In this document: positions 24,573 to 33,025 of the stretch, one piece after another
Layout: every line of letters starts with the position of its first letter
How positions within the stretch are numbered: position 1 is the stretch's first letter
From: Candidatus Gastranaerophilales bacterium
GTDB lineage: Bacteria; Cyanobacteriota; Vampirovibrionia; Gastranaerophilales; Gastranaerophilaceae
NCBI GenBank assembly: GCA_944325185.1
Contig: CALUZA010000057.1
Span: forward strand, 1-37,463
Length of the DNA stretch: 37,463 nt
Reading direction: 5' to 3'
Notes under the pieces: model-generated
Databases searched by the model: none
What the model was told of the DNA's origin: nothing
The model's input: only the letters and a program-made list of their open reading frames with translations
Position numbers and translations under genes: made by a program

Positions 24573-26081
24573 CCAATTGATTTCGGTTATAAATTTGTTT
24601 TTGTTGTAATAGTTTTCATTTTGTTCGGGTAATTTATATTTTTTATTTTTTTGCTTGACAGGAAGAAAAAGTGCAAAATATTTATCTTCGTACGCTAAAA
24701 ACCAATCTTTGTCGGTTTTTAGCGTATCGTATATAGGATAGAATTTGTCTATAATTAGGATGTCTGTATGGTATTTTTTAAAAAAGTTCTTGTAATTTTT
24801 TGAAAGAAAAACGTCTGCCATTTCGTTTATTAAATTTGTATCATATACTTCTTCATATCTGCCATCCATGAATATTTTGTTGTTTGGATAAAGCTTGTAT
24901 GAAACATAACTTCCTGTGTGGAAATTTGTAAATATATTTCCTTTTATATTGTTAATCTTGATAAATTCACAACAGTATATAGGATATTGGGATGGTTTGG
25001 TTGTATTTATAAAATTATAACTAATTAAATGGGATATAGTCGAGATTGATATTAGAATTAATATGACTATTTCTTTTAATTTGTCTATTTTTAAGGGTAG
25101 TTTTTTATTGAATATGTTGTAAAAGTCACAATAACAAAAAGCAATTACGGAGTATACGAAAAAAACATGAAAACGTATTGATTTTAGGGATATTAATAGA
25201 GTAAATAAAAGTATTAGATATTTTGTTTTGTCAGTTTTAATGTAGAAATTTTTAAATCCCAAAGATTTAATATTTTTTGATATTGAATAAATAAACATTA
25301 ATATTACAGGGTAAAAATATATTTCATATTTTAAAAGAGTATGTTTGTAGATTTTTGTAAAAAACATACTTTGCCATTCTGTAATATAAAATCTATTTAA
25401 ACTAAGTGCGGAAATTATAAAAGAAATATATTCAAAACCATAAGGATTAATAAGGCTTGTAAGACATGTGATGAAAAAAACTAAAAGATAGGGTTTAAAT
25501 GGTTTTTTGTTTAAAAATTCTCCTATGGAATAGATTAAAATCAAAATGATACCAAGCGCAAATCCACCATGGAGATTTGTCCAGATGATATTTAAAATAG
25601 GCAAACACCAAAGTATTCTGTATTTTTTTTCAAGTGACGATTTTTTTAAAATATAAAGGTATATTGCGAATAATAAAAATGAAAACGTCTGACATCTTAT
25701 TGTTGAAAAAATATTATATGAAATTGCTTGAATTGCAAAAAAGAAAAATAAAAAATATAAAGGAATTTTTTTATTTTGTAGTCTGATGATTTTTGTTATG
25801 GTGAAAATAGTTAAAAATATCATAAGAGATTTGAATATATAAATTCCAATATCTCCAAAATAGTTTTGAATTAGGTAGAAAATGAGGCTCGAGCCCCATT
25901 CGTGGTCTATAAATTTATGCGTTGTTCCAAAGGATTGAAAATCATAATTAAAAAGTTCACCTGTTTGAAAAAAACTTTTTCCGACAATGAGCCTTGCCCA
26001 AAAATCAAAATCAATGTTGTTGTCTAAAGTTCCAAAAAGAAGAATAAATAATCCCAAGGTTAAATAAAATATAAAATCCAT
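24567..26081 (-). CDS. Polytopic membrane protein, GT-C glycosyltransferase-like
   Basis: The 504-residue protein has about ten or more hydrophobic helices. It shows the pattern of a widespread family of unstudied membrane proteins: DNNIDFDFWARLIVGKSFF near the N-terminus (compare D-x-W-W-H-L-x-x-G), HKFIDHEWGSSLIFYLI, NLHGGFALGIIL, and after the membrane part FTNFHTGSYVSYKLYPNNK followed by FMDGRYEEVY. The acidic residues in the first loop and the C-terminal soluble domain resemble GT-C lipid-linked sugar transferases, so a role in envelope glycan synthesis is plausible but not shown. It stands alone, convergent with nifS and divergent from pheS. Confidence 0.75.
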   Translation of the reverse strand: MDFIFYLTLGLFILLFGTLDNNIDFDFWARLIVGKSFFQTGELFNYDFQSFGTTHKFIDHEWGSSLIFYLIQNYFGDIGIYIFKSLMIFLTIFTITKIIRLQNKKIPLYFLFFFFAIQAISYNIFSTIRCQTFSFLLFAIYLYILKKSSLEKKYRILWCLPILNIIWTNLHGGFALGIILILIYSIGEFLNKKPFKPYLLVFFITCLTSLINPYGFEYISFIISALSLNRFYITEWQSMFFTKIYKHTLLKYEIYFYPVILMFIYSISKNIKSLGFKNFYIKTDKTKYLILLFTLLISLKSIRFHVFFVYSVIAFCYCDFYNIFNKKLPLKIDKLKEIVILILISISTISHLISYNFINTTKPSQYPIYCCEFIKINNIKGNIFTNFHTGSYVSYKLYPNNKIFMDGRYEEVYDTNLINEMADVFLSKNYKNFFKKYHTDILIIDKFYPIYDTLKTDKDWFLAYEDKYFALFLPVKQKNKKYKLPEQNENYYNKNKFITEINWL

Positions 26082-26141
26082 GGCAAGTATTATAGTATAA
26101 AATTTATGTTTAAGCTATTATATGTATCAGGAGAAAGATTA

Positions 26142-27176
26142 ATGGAAAATAAAATTAAAGAAATAAGAGAAAATGCTCTTTTAAAAATTGAACAAGCGCA
26201 CGATTTAAAGTCATTAGAGGCTGTTAAGAATGAATTTTTGTCTAGAAATTCGGAATTTAATAATTTAAAAAAAGGAATGAAAGATTTATCGCCCGATAAA
26301 AAACCTATTATCGGCGCATTGTTAAATAAGGTTTCAAATGAACTTAATTCTTTAATAGAAGAAAAAAATGAAATTTTTTATAAAAAAGAATTAAATGAAA
26401 AACTTTTAAGTGAGCAAATAGATATTTCTTTGGATGGAGATTATATTCCCTTAGGTCATGTTCATCCTTTAACTCAGACTATAGATGAAATAGTTGAAAT
26501 ATTTAATCTTCTTGGTTTTTCATTAATTAAACCGGAATTATCTCCTGAAGTTGAGCTTGAGAAATACAATTTTGATTTGCTTAACGTTCCAAAAGAACAT
26601 CCTGCTCGTGATGTACAGGATACTTTTTATTGTGAAAATATGTTGAATGTGGTTTTAAGAAGCCAAACTTCAAACGCTCAGGCTCGTCAAATGATGAATT
26701 CAAAGCCACCTATTAAAATTGTTTCTCCGGGTAGAGTATATAGAAATGAAAATGTTTCTGCAAGAAAAAATAATTTATTTCACCAAATTGAAGGCTTATA
26801 TGTGGATAAAGGTGTTACCATGGCTCAACTTAAAGGCGTGTTGAATGAATTTATTCGTCTTTATTTTGGGGCTTCTCGTCCGACTCGTTTTAGAAGCAGT
26901 TTTTTCCCTTTTACCGAGCCTTCGGTTGAAATTGATGTTCAATGTATAATGTGCAAAGGAGAAGGCTGTTCTGTATGTTCGGGTACAGGCTGGCTTGAAA
27001 TCTTGGGTGCAGGCATGGTTGATCCGAATGTATTAAATGATGTTGGAATTGATCCTGCTGTGTATTCGGGTTTTGCTTTCGGTATGGGGATTGAACGACT
27101 TGCAATGCTAAAATATGCGATAGATGATATAAGATTGTTTTTCAATAATGATGTGAGATTTTTAAAACAATTTTAA
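26142..27176 (+). CDS. pheS: Phenylalanyl-tRNA synthetase alpha subunit
   Basis: The 344-residue subunit carries the class II catalytic core of the (alpha-beta)2 enzyme. The start at 26142 is chosen because AGGAG lies 8 bp upstream; an ATG at 26106 is in frame but lacks one. Motifs include the N-terminal coiled-coil arm, ARDVQDTFYCEN, VVLRSQTSNAQARQMM (motif 2 region), the cysteine pairs CIMCKGEGCSVCSGTGW, and the motif 3 sequence GFAFGMGIERLAMLKY. pheT, usually next in line, is absent here, as in cyanobacteria, so the beta subunit must be encoded elsewhere. Confidence 0.97.
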   Translation: MENKIKEIRENALLKIEQAHDLKSLEAVKNEFLSRNSEFNNLKKGMKDLSPDKKPIIGALLNKVSNELNSLIEEKNEIFYKKELNEKLLSEQIDISLDGDYIPLGHVHPLTQTIDEIVEIFNLLGFSLIKPELSPEVELEKYNFDLLNVPKEHPARDVQDTFYCENMLNVVLRSQTSNAQARQMMNSKPPIKIVSPGRVYRNENVSARKNNLFHQIEGLYVDKGVTMAQLKGVLNEFIRLYFGASRPTRFRSSFFPFTEPSVEIDVQCIMCKGEGCSVCSGTGWLEILGAGMVDPNVLNDVGIDPAVYSGFAFGMGIERLAMLKYAIDDIRLFFNNDVRFLKQF

Positions 27177-27177
27177 T

Positions 27178-27813
27178 TTATTTGTCTTGAATTAAGTTGT
27201 ACAATTTCTTTTTCTTGATAAGCTGAACAGATTTTTTATCAGGGTAAGCTCCTTTTGAAATCAGTTGTTGAGCGATATCGAACATATTATTTTTTAGTGC
27301 AAAGTATAATATAGAGTTATTTGTAATTGAATCTCTATAGTTTATCTTTGCGCCTTTATCCAGTAGTAATTGCGCAAGTTCTGTATTTTTATTTTTAACT
27401 GCTTCATATAATTCACTATAGAAACCTCTATCCGGTTTTGCGTTATATTCTAACAATAATTTTGCAATTTCGCTTCTGTTTAATTTTGCCGCATAGTACA
27501 AGGGGTAGTCACTTAAATAGCTGACGTTTGGATCTAGTTTAAATTCGAGCAATAGTTTAACGTTATCTATATTGTTTTTTTTAATTTGGTCAAAAAGGCA
27601 ACTTGTTGCAAGATATAGTTTTTTGGAAGCCAAAATATCTTTTTGTTCTTGATTTATAGTTTCTTGTTTATAGAGTGATTTCATAATTACGGAACGTTCC
27701 GAAAAATTTGGTATCGTTCCATCAAAGCTGTTGTATTCTGACGCCAATACCGACATTTGCACAAATGTCGGTATTAACAGTAATAAAAATATTTTTTGTT
27801 TTGTTATTGTCAT
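27178..27813 (-). CDS. Secreted ankyrin-repeat protein
   Basis: A signal peptide (MTITKQKIFLLLLIPTFVQM, cleavage near residue 24) precedes a short linker and about four ankyrin repeats from residue 75 on: NVKLLLEFKLDPNVSY, PLYYAAKLNRSEIAKLLLEY, LYEAVKNKNTELAQLLLDKG and ILYFALKNNMFDIAQQLISK. Ankyrin repeats bind proteins; with export, this would act in the periplasm or outside. The ATG lies 3 bp after the final stop of fabG, and the fabG GGCGGA may serve as ribosome-binding site, so it appears to be the last gene of the fatty-acid operon, an unexpected place for it. Confidence 0.82.
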   Translation of the reverse strand: MTITKQKIFLLLLIPTFVQMSVLASEYNSFDGTIPNFSERSVIMKSLYKQETINQEQKDILASKKLYLATSCLFDQIKKNNIDNVKLLLEFKLDPNVSYLSDYPLYYAAKLNRSEIAKLLLEYNAKPDRGFYSELYEAVKNKNTELAQLLLDKGAKINYRDSITNNSILYFALKNNMFDIAQQLISKGAYPDKKSVQLIKKKKLYNLIQDK

Positions 27814-27816
27814 AAA

Positions 27817-28548
27817 TTAAATAATCATTCCGCCGTCAACTTCAAGGACTTGACCTGTAACATAGTTTGAATCAACTGCTAAGAATTTAACTGCTTGAGC
27901 AACGTCATCCGCTGTTCCTAAGCGTTTTAGAGATATTAATTTTAAATATTAATCTATATTTGCAAGATCTTTTGTCATATCGGTTGCAATAAAACCGGGA
28001 GCAACCGCATTTACCCTGATATTTCTTGCACCAAGTTCTTTTGCAAGTGATTTTGTAAATCCGATTAATCCTGCTTTAGCAGCAGAATAATTTGCTTGAC
28101 CAACATTTCCGTATACGCCAACAACGCTTGTTGTATTAACAATTGCGCCAAATCTTTGTTTCATCATTAATTTAACAACAGGTTTTGTAACATAAAATGC
28201 ACTGTTCAAGTTAGTATTTATAACTGCGCTCCACTTATCTTCCGTCATCCTTATAAATAAGTCGTCTCTTGTGATACCTGCGTTGTTAACCAAAACATCA
28301 ATTCTTCCGAATTTTTCGATTATTTTTGCAACGTTTTCGTCTACTTCTGCTTGGTTTGATACATCAAATTTATAGGCTTCTGCGTTAACGCTAAGTTTTT
28401 TAATTTCATCAATTGTTTTTTCTGCAGCTTCAGTGTTGCCTGCATAATTTATTACGATATCATATCCGCATTCAGCAAGCTTTAGTGCTATTGCTTTTCC
28501 GATACCTCTTGAACCGCCTGTAATAAAAGCTAATTTGTTATCACTCAT
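27817..28548 (-). pseudogene. fabG: 3-oxoacyl-ACP reductase FabG, interrupted by an in-frame TAA
   Basis: The frame runs 244 codons, the normal FabG length, but codon 200 (27949-27951) is TAA. The first 199 codons hold the NADPH site TGGSRGIG (10-17), NNAG (88-91) and the catalytic S141, Y154 and K158. After the TAA the same frame continues for 43 codons, including YLKLISLKRLGTADDVAQAV, KFLAVDSNYVTGQ and LEVDGGMII, the expected end of the family. One base change from AAA, GAA or CAA explains the defect. FabG performs the keto-reduction of fatty-acid elongation and is normally essential; a 199-residue product would lack part of the active-site lid and the tetramer interface. It may be a sequencing error, a recent mutation in part of the population, or a readthrough site. 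TAA is the normal stop elsewhere in the window. Start: GTAGGAGT lies just upstream. Confidence 0.9.
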
Positions 28549-28550
28549 TA

Positions 28551-29495
28551 TTAAACTCCTACTGTTAATTCTTCAATTACCGTTTTTAATGTTTCTGAAT
28601 CGGAAACATTGTATGTTTTGATTTCAGGGCAAATTTTTCTGTTTAGTCCTGCTAAAATCTTTCCGTTGCCAAATTCTATAAATGTGTCAACTCCTTCTTT
28701 TATAGCGGCTTCAATTGATTGATTCCACATAACAGACGAATTTATTTGGTTTGGCATTTTATTTTTAAAATCATCTGCTTTTGTTGTTAGTTTAGCATCC
28801 ACGTTTGTTATAACCGGAATGTTGGCATCGTTTAATTCTAAACTGTTTACAAAATCGACAAAACCTTCTTTTGCGCTATCCATAAGTTTAGAGTGAAAAC
28901 CGCCCGAAACAGCAAGAGGTACAACTTTTCTTGCACCTTTTTCTTTAATTAGTTCACATGCTTTGTTAACTGCTTCAATTTCGCCTGTTATAACAATTTG
29001 AGTCGGATCATTATAATTTGCAACTTGTACAAGTCCGACTTTTGAAGCTTCTTCTACAGATGATAATATATCTTCCTGTTTTGCCCCTAAAATAGCAGCC
29101 ATAGTTCCTTTTGTTGTTTTTGTTGCTTCATCCATAAGTTCGGAGCGTTTTTGAATTGCTTTCATTGTTGTTTTTAAATCCATAACACCTGCGGCATACA
29201 TTGCGCAATATTCGCCGAGCGAGTGTCCGAGAGTTACTGTCGGTAAAATATCACATTTGCTTTTGAAAGCTTCAAGGGCGGCTATTGAAGTAGCAACTAT
29301 TGCACTTTGAGCATTTATAGTTTGTTTTAATGTTTCATCGGGCCCTTCAAAGCATATTTTGGAAATTTCTTTACCTAAAACTTCGTCTGCCGTATTATAA
29401 ACTTTTTTTGCATTTTCAAAATTATTATATAAATCCAAGCCCATGCCTGTAGTTTGCGAGCCTTGACCCGGAAAAATAAAAGCAAATTTTTTCAT
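28551..29495 (-). CDS. fabD: Malonyl-CoA:ACP transacylase
   Basis: The 314-residue enzyme loads malonyl groups onto acyl carrier protein. It shows GQGSQ (10-14), the nucleophile elbow GHSLGEY with Ser92, the malonate-binding Arg in QKRSELMDEA, the catalytic His in SGGFHSKLM, and the closing GNGKILAGLNRK. A GGGGAGAAA ribosome-binding site precedes the ATG. It follows plsX by 21 bp and its stop lies 2 bp before fabG, so it belongs to the rpmF-plsX-fabD-fabG operon. fabH, often located between plsX and fabD, is absent here. Confidence 0.97.
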   Translation of the reverse strand: MKKFAFIFPGQGSQTTGMGLDLYNNFENAKKVYNTADEVLGKEISKICFEGPDETLKQTINAQSAIVATSIAALEAFKSKCDILPTVTLGHSLGEYCAMYAAGVMDLKTTMKAIQKRSELMDEATKTTKGTMAAILGAKQEDILSSVEEASKVGLVQVANYNDPTQIVITGEIEAVNKACELIKEKGARKVVPLAVSGGFHSKLMDSAKEGFVDFVNSLELNDANIPVITNVDAKLTTKADDFKNKMPNQINSSVMWNQSIEAAIKEGVDTFIEFGNGKILAGLNRKICPEIKTYNVSDSETLKTVIEELTVGV

Positions 29496-29516
29496 TTTCT
29501 CCCCTTTTTAGTTTGT

Positions 29517-30566
29517 TTAGCTTATGATTTCTGCAATTTTTTTGTTAACACCTGATTCAACCGCTTCTTTTGCAACACGCACGGCATTTTTAATTGCATA
29601 AGAAGAGCTTCTGCCATGTGAAATTACTGTAATACCTTTGACTCCGAGCAAAAGTGCTCCGCCAAATTCTTCGTAGTTTATGCGTTTATATATTCTTCTC
29701 ATAAAAGGTTTTGCAAGAAGTCCTACTATCATAGAAAGGATGTCGCTTGTAAATTCCTGTTGGATTAATTTAAACAACATCATAGCGGAACCTTCAATGG
29801 TTTTAAGTGCAACGTTGCCGACAAAGCCTTCGCAAACAATTACATCTACATCTCCTTGGAATAGTTCTTTGCCTTCAACATTGCCTATAAAATTAAGTCC
29901 TATTGTGTTTTCTTTTAGGAGTTTATATGTGTCTTTTACAAGTTGGTTACCTTTTTCTTCTTCTTCACCAATGTTTAAGACTCCAATTCTTGGATTTTTT
30001 CTGTTGTATACATTTTTTACAAAGGTTGAACCCATCGTTGCAAATTGAAATAACATTTCAGGAGTGCATGAACTGTTTGCTCCTGCATCAATTAAGATGA
30101 CCGGTTCTTTCATTGTGGGCAAAGTAGCTGCAATTGCAGGTCGTTCAATTCCTCTTAGTCTTCCGAGCCCAAAAAGTGAAGCAGCCATTGCAGCGCCTGT
30201 CGAGCCTGCTGCAACAACAGCGTCAGAGCTTCCCTTAGCTACAGCATCAACCGTTAGAACAATTGATGCATTTTTCTTTTTGCGAATTGCTGTTCCAGGA
30301 GCTTCGCCCATTTCTATAACTTCGTCTGCTTGAGTTAGTTTTATGTCAAGTTTAGACAAATCAACCTTAATTTTTTTAATAAAATAACCGCCACGAGTGG
30401 AGCGAATACCTTTTTTTGATATTTCATCGAGTATTCTTTGTATTTCATCAATTTTTCCAACTAACTCAATTGGAACATTATAGTCTTGCGCAGCCCAAAC
30501 TGCACCCTTAACTATTTCGTCCGGAGCGTAATCTCCCCCCATTGCGTCTACAGCAATTCTAGTCAT
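29517..30566 (-). CDS. plsX: Phosphate acyltransferase PlsX
   Basis: The 349-residue enzyme converts acyl-ACP and phosphate to acyl-phosphate for PlsY in phospholipid synthesis; it is a peripheral membrane enzyme. Diagnostic segments are IAVDAMGGDYAPDEIVKGA at the start, VVAAGSTGAAMAA, ILIDAGANSSCTPEML, VGVLNIGEEEEKGNQ-like GVLNIGEEEEKGN, VCEGFVGNVALKTIEG and GGALLLGVKGITVISHGRSS near the end. Length is typical. The gene follows rpmF by 21 bp, the conserved rpmF-plsX arrangement that links translation capacity with lipid synthesis. Confidence 0.97.
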   Translation of the reverse strand: MTRIAVDAMGGDYAPDEIVKGAVWAAQDYNVPIELVGKIDEIQRILDEISKKGIRSTRGGYFIKKIKVDLSKLDIKLTQADEVIEMGEAPGTAIRKKKNASIVLTVDAVAKGSSDAVVAAGSTGAAMAASLFGLGRLRGIERPAIAATLPTMKEPVILIDAGANSSCTPEMLFQFATMGSTFVKNVYNRKNPRIGVLNIGEEEEKGNQLVKDTYKLLKENTIGLNFIGNVEGKELFQGDVDVIVCEGFVGNVALKTIEGSAMMLFKLIQQEFTSDILSMIVGLLAKPFMRRIYKRINYEEFGGALLLGVKGITVISHGRSSSYAIKNAVRVAKEAVESGVNKKIAEIIS

Positions 30567-30587
30567 ATAAAATCCTTTAATACTATG

Positions 30588-30926
30588 TTATTCAGCAGTT
30601 TTTTCTTCTGTTTTTTCTTCTGTTGAAGTTTCAGCTTTTTTTGCTCTAGGTTTTCTTGTTTTTTTAGTTTCTTCAGCTTTTTCTTCAACTTTTTCTTCTG
30701 TCTTTTCAACAGGTGTAGCTACAGGTTCTACTTTCATTTCGTTGTTTTCTTTAGCTTTTTTTGAAGCAAAACCGTCTTTATAATATCCGCATTCCGGGCA
30801 AACTGTATGAGTTAAAACGATTGCTTTGCAATTCGGACATGTTGTTGTAGCCGGAATTGTACCTTTCCAGTTAGCTCTTCTTGTTGCCTGACTTGCTTTT
30901 CCTGTTCTTTTCTTTGGTGTAGCCAT
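30588..30926 (-). CDS. rpmF: Ribosomal protein L32 with a long charged C-terminal tail
   Basis: Residues 1-52 are a standard zinc-binding L32: MATPKKRTGKASQATRRANW, then C30-P-N-C33 and C43-P-E-C46. Normal L32 ends near residue 57-60. Here about 55 extra residues follow, made almost only of Glu, Lys, Thr, Ala and Val (TEEKVEEKAEETKKTRKPRA and TSTEEKTEEKTAE), clearly low-complexity. GGAAA lies before the ATG and TATAAT occurs on the minus strand about 25 bp upstream. It heads the plsX-fabD-fabG operon. Confidence 0.93.
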   Translation of the reverse strand: MATPKKRTGKASQATRRANWKGTIPATTTCPNCKAIVLTHTVCPECGYYKDGFASKKAKENNEMKVEPVATPVEKTEEKVEEKAEETKKTRKPRAKKAETSTEEKTEEKTAE

Positions 30927-30994
30927 TTTTATTTCCTTTTCTTATTTTATTGTATATTATAACCAATTTATTCGATACTTTCTTATTGTCTAAA

Positions 30995-31036
30995 AAAAAG
31001 AAGTCCTTGTCAACATATTGACACGGACTTCTTTTT
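30995..31036 (-). terminator. Long hairpin terminator after the winged-helix gene
   Basis: A 19-bp stem with one mismatch (AAAAAGAAGTCC-TTGTCAA against TTGACA-CGGACTTCTTTTT) over a CATA loop lies 19 bp past the stop of the gene at 31055. It separates that gene from the rpmF operon; the T tract on each strand allows action both ways. Confidence 0.85.
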
Positions 31037-31054
31037 AAAAATTAATCTTTGTAA

Positions 31055-31252
31055 CTATCTTAAGCTAATTTTTGTGTAAGAACCTTTTTTAGAGAAGTTT
31101 ACTTTGTCTTCACGAGCTAACCAGCCTAAACCAAGACCAGCAAAGTTATCATTTAAACCAAGATCTTTGTTCATTTTCTTAGTTGTTACTTCGCCGTTTT
31201 CATTTAGGTATTCCCAGATTCTTCCAGCTGTTTCGATAATTGTTTCTTGCAT
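31055..31252 (-). CDS. Small winged-helix protein (DUF2582-like)
   Basis: The 65-residue protein is a single winged helix-turn-helix: an N-terminal helix (IETAGRIWEYLNENGEVT), a helix-turn-helix (TKKMNKDLGLNDNFAGLGLG), then WLAREDKVNFSKKGSYTKIS as the wing. The GWLAREDK sequence is typical of the DUF2582 family (small stand-alone winged-helix proteins). AGGAGT lies 7 bp before the ATG and a strong terminator follows. It probably binds nucleic acid; targets are unknown. Confidence 0.78.
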   Translation of the reverse strand: MQETIIETAGRIWEYLNENGEVTTKKMNKDLGLNDNFAGLGLGWLAREDKVNFSKKGSYTKISLR

Positions 31253-31390
31253 TGTTGTACTCCTTTTTAATGCTTTGTATACAAGTTACTACTGTTCGAA
31301 TTTGTTTTTCAAATTCCTGTTTGCATATTTATATTAATTTATAATATAGTGATTGTATATAGTTTAAATGGATGAAAAAAGGACGGGAAA

Positions 31391-31870
31391 ATGAATTGGA
31401 TATATGGCGATAACGTAGATACAGACGTAATTATCCCTGCAAGATATTTGAATACAAAAAATGAAGCTGAGCTTGCATCTCATTGTATGGAAGATATTGA
31501 TTTAAGTTTTTCAAAGGAAGTTAAAACAGGTGATTTTATTTTTGCAGGTGAGAATTTTGGCTGTGGTTCATCCAGAGAACATGCTCCTCTTGCAATTAAA
31601 GCTTCCGGTATTAGAGCGGTTATTGCAAAATCGTTTGCAAGAATTTTTTATAGAAATGCAATTAATATTGGTCTTGTAATAATTGAAAATTCTGAAATTC
31701 AATCAGGCTTAGAAAAAGATGATTTAATCGAATTGGATATAAATTCGGGTAAAATTTATAATAAAACCAAAAACAAAGAGTATAAGTTTTCACCATATCC
31801 TTCTGAAATTCAGTGTATGATTGAAACGGGCGGTTTGGTTGAATATACTAAAAGGAAATTGGGGAAATAA
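31391..31870 (+). CDS. leuD: 3-isopropylmalate dehydratase small subunit
   Basis: The 159-residue protein is the swivelling domain of isopropylmalate isomerase in leucine synthesis. It shows [16 protein letters not shown] at the start, [19 protein letters not shown] (substrate-binding loop) and [22 protein letters not shown] element lies before the ATG. leuC, the Fe-S large subunit needed for activity, is not adjacent and must be encoded elsewhere. leuB starts 1 bp after its stop. TATAAT at 31340-31345 is a possible -10. Confidence 0.95.
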   Translation: MNWIYGDNVDTDVIIPARYLNTKNEAELASHCMEDIDLSFSKEVKTGDFIFAGENFGCGSSREHAPLAIKASGIRAVIAKSFARIFYRNAINIGLVIIENSEIQSGLEKDDLIELDINSGKIYNKTKNKEYKFSPYPSEIQCMIETGGLVEYTKRKLGK

Positions 31871-31871
31871 A

Positions 31872-32960
31872 ATGAAAAATATTGCAGTTTTAATGGGTGA
31901 TGGTGTGTCTGGTGAAATTTTGTCATCTGCAATTAAAGTTTTGGATAAAATTTCAAAAGTTTATAATATATCTTTTAAATATGATTATGTTCCGATAGGC
32001 GGCAGGGCATATGATGAAACTGGTGTACCCTTGCCAAATAAAACAATTGAGTCTTGTTTGAAATCCGATGCTGTTTTATTGGGGGCTGTAGGCGATTGGA
32101 AATATGATACTCTTGCACCTGAACTAAGACCCGAAAAAGCGCTTTTGGGAATTAGAAAAAAATTAAATTTATTTGCAAACTTGCGTCCTGTTAAAGTTTT
32201 TGATGAGCTTTTATTTTCTTCTCCGTTGAAATCGGAAATTGCAAAAGATATTGATATCATGATTGTAAGAGAATTGACGGGTGATGTATATTTTGGTGAA
32301 CCAAGGGGTATAGTTACCAAAAAAACTTTGGATAATCGTGAAATAAAAGTTGGTTTTAATAATATGATATATGACGAAGATGAAATAAAAAGAATTGCAC
32401 ATGTTGCTTTTCAGTCTGCTCAAAAAAGAAAAAAAAGGGTTTGTTGTGTTGATAAGGCAAATGTTTTAGATGTTTCAAGATTGTTTAGAGAGGTTACATC
32501 CGAAGTTGCAAGAGAATATTCGGATGTGGAGCTAAGTTATATGTATGTCGATAACGCTGCTATGCAGTTAATTCAAAATCCGCGACAGTTTGATGTTATA
32601 TTAACAGGAAATATTTTTGGTGATATTTTGTCTGATGAAGCGTCGACTATATGCGGTTCTTTAGGTATGTTGCCTTCCGCTTCTTTATCTGACGGCAAAA
32701 CTCCTTATATGTACGAGCCAATTCATGGTTCTGCACCTGATTTAGCAGGCAAAAATGTTGTTAATCCGATTGCGACAATTCTTTCTGTGGCTATGATGTT
32801 AAATTATTCTTTTGATAATAAATTAGCAAGCGATTGTATATATCGTGCTGTGAAAGATGTTCTAAAAGAGGGCTATAGGACAAAAGATATATTTGAAAAA
32901 GGAAAAGAACTTTGTACAACTTCAAAAATCACTGATTTAATTGTGGAAAAAATAAGATAA
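31872..32960 (+). CDS. leuB: 3-isopropylmalate dehydrogenase
   Basis: The 362-residue NAD-dependent enzyme performs the oxidative decarboxylation step of leucine synthesis. The start at 31872 ([20 protein letters not shown]) is chosen because that is the canonical N-terminus and GGGGA lies upstream; the in-frame ATG at 31821 is inside leuD. Motifs: [103 protein letters not shown] and [18 protein letters not shown]. In place of the common G-G, the GDW in the first motif agrees with the LeuB subfamily rather than isocitrate dehydrogenase. Confidence 0.96.
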   Translation: MKNIAVLMGDGVSGEILSSAIKVLDKISKVYNISFKYDYVPIGGRAYDETGVPLPNKTIESCLKSDAVLLGAVGDWKYDTLAPELRPEKALLGIRKKLNLFANLRPVKVFDELLFSSPLKSEIAKDIDIMIVRELTGDVYFGEPRGIVTKKTLDNREIKVGFNNMIYDEDEIKRIAHVAFQSAQKRKKRVCCVDKANVLDVSRLFREVTSEVAREYSDVELSYMYVDNAAMQLIQNPRQFDVILTGNIFGDILSDEASTICGSLGMLPSASLSDGKTPYMYEPIHGSAPDLAGKNVVNPIATILSVAMMLNYSFDNKLASDCIYRAVKDVLKEGYRTKDIFEKGKELCTTSKITDLIVEKIR

Positions 32961-32962
32961 TA

Positions 32963-32990
32963 TTCACAAGTATTCGTTTCGTGGTAGAAT
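32963..32990 (+). promoter_or_regulatory. Possible promoter of thrS
   Basis: TTCACA (32963-32968), a 16-bp spacer and TAGAAT (32985-32990) lie 35 bp before the thrS ATG, in a 65-bp gap after leuB. Confidence 0.45.
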
Positions 32991-33025
32991 TAAATTAATA
33001 AATTAGCATAATAAAGGAAGTTTTA

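Noticed and set aside
27949..27951. Alternative genetic code with TAA read as an amino acid
   Set aside because: TAA ends many intact genes here (for example thrS, nifS, fabD), so global recoding is excluded; only a local event remains.
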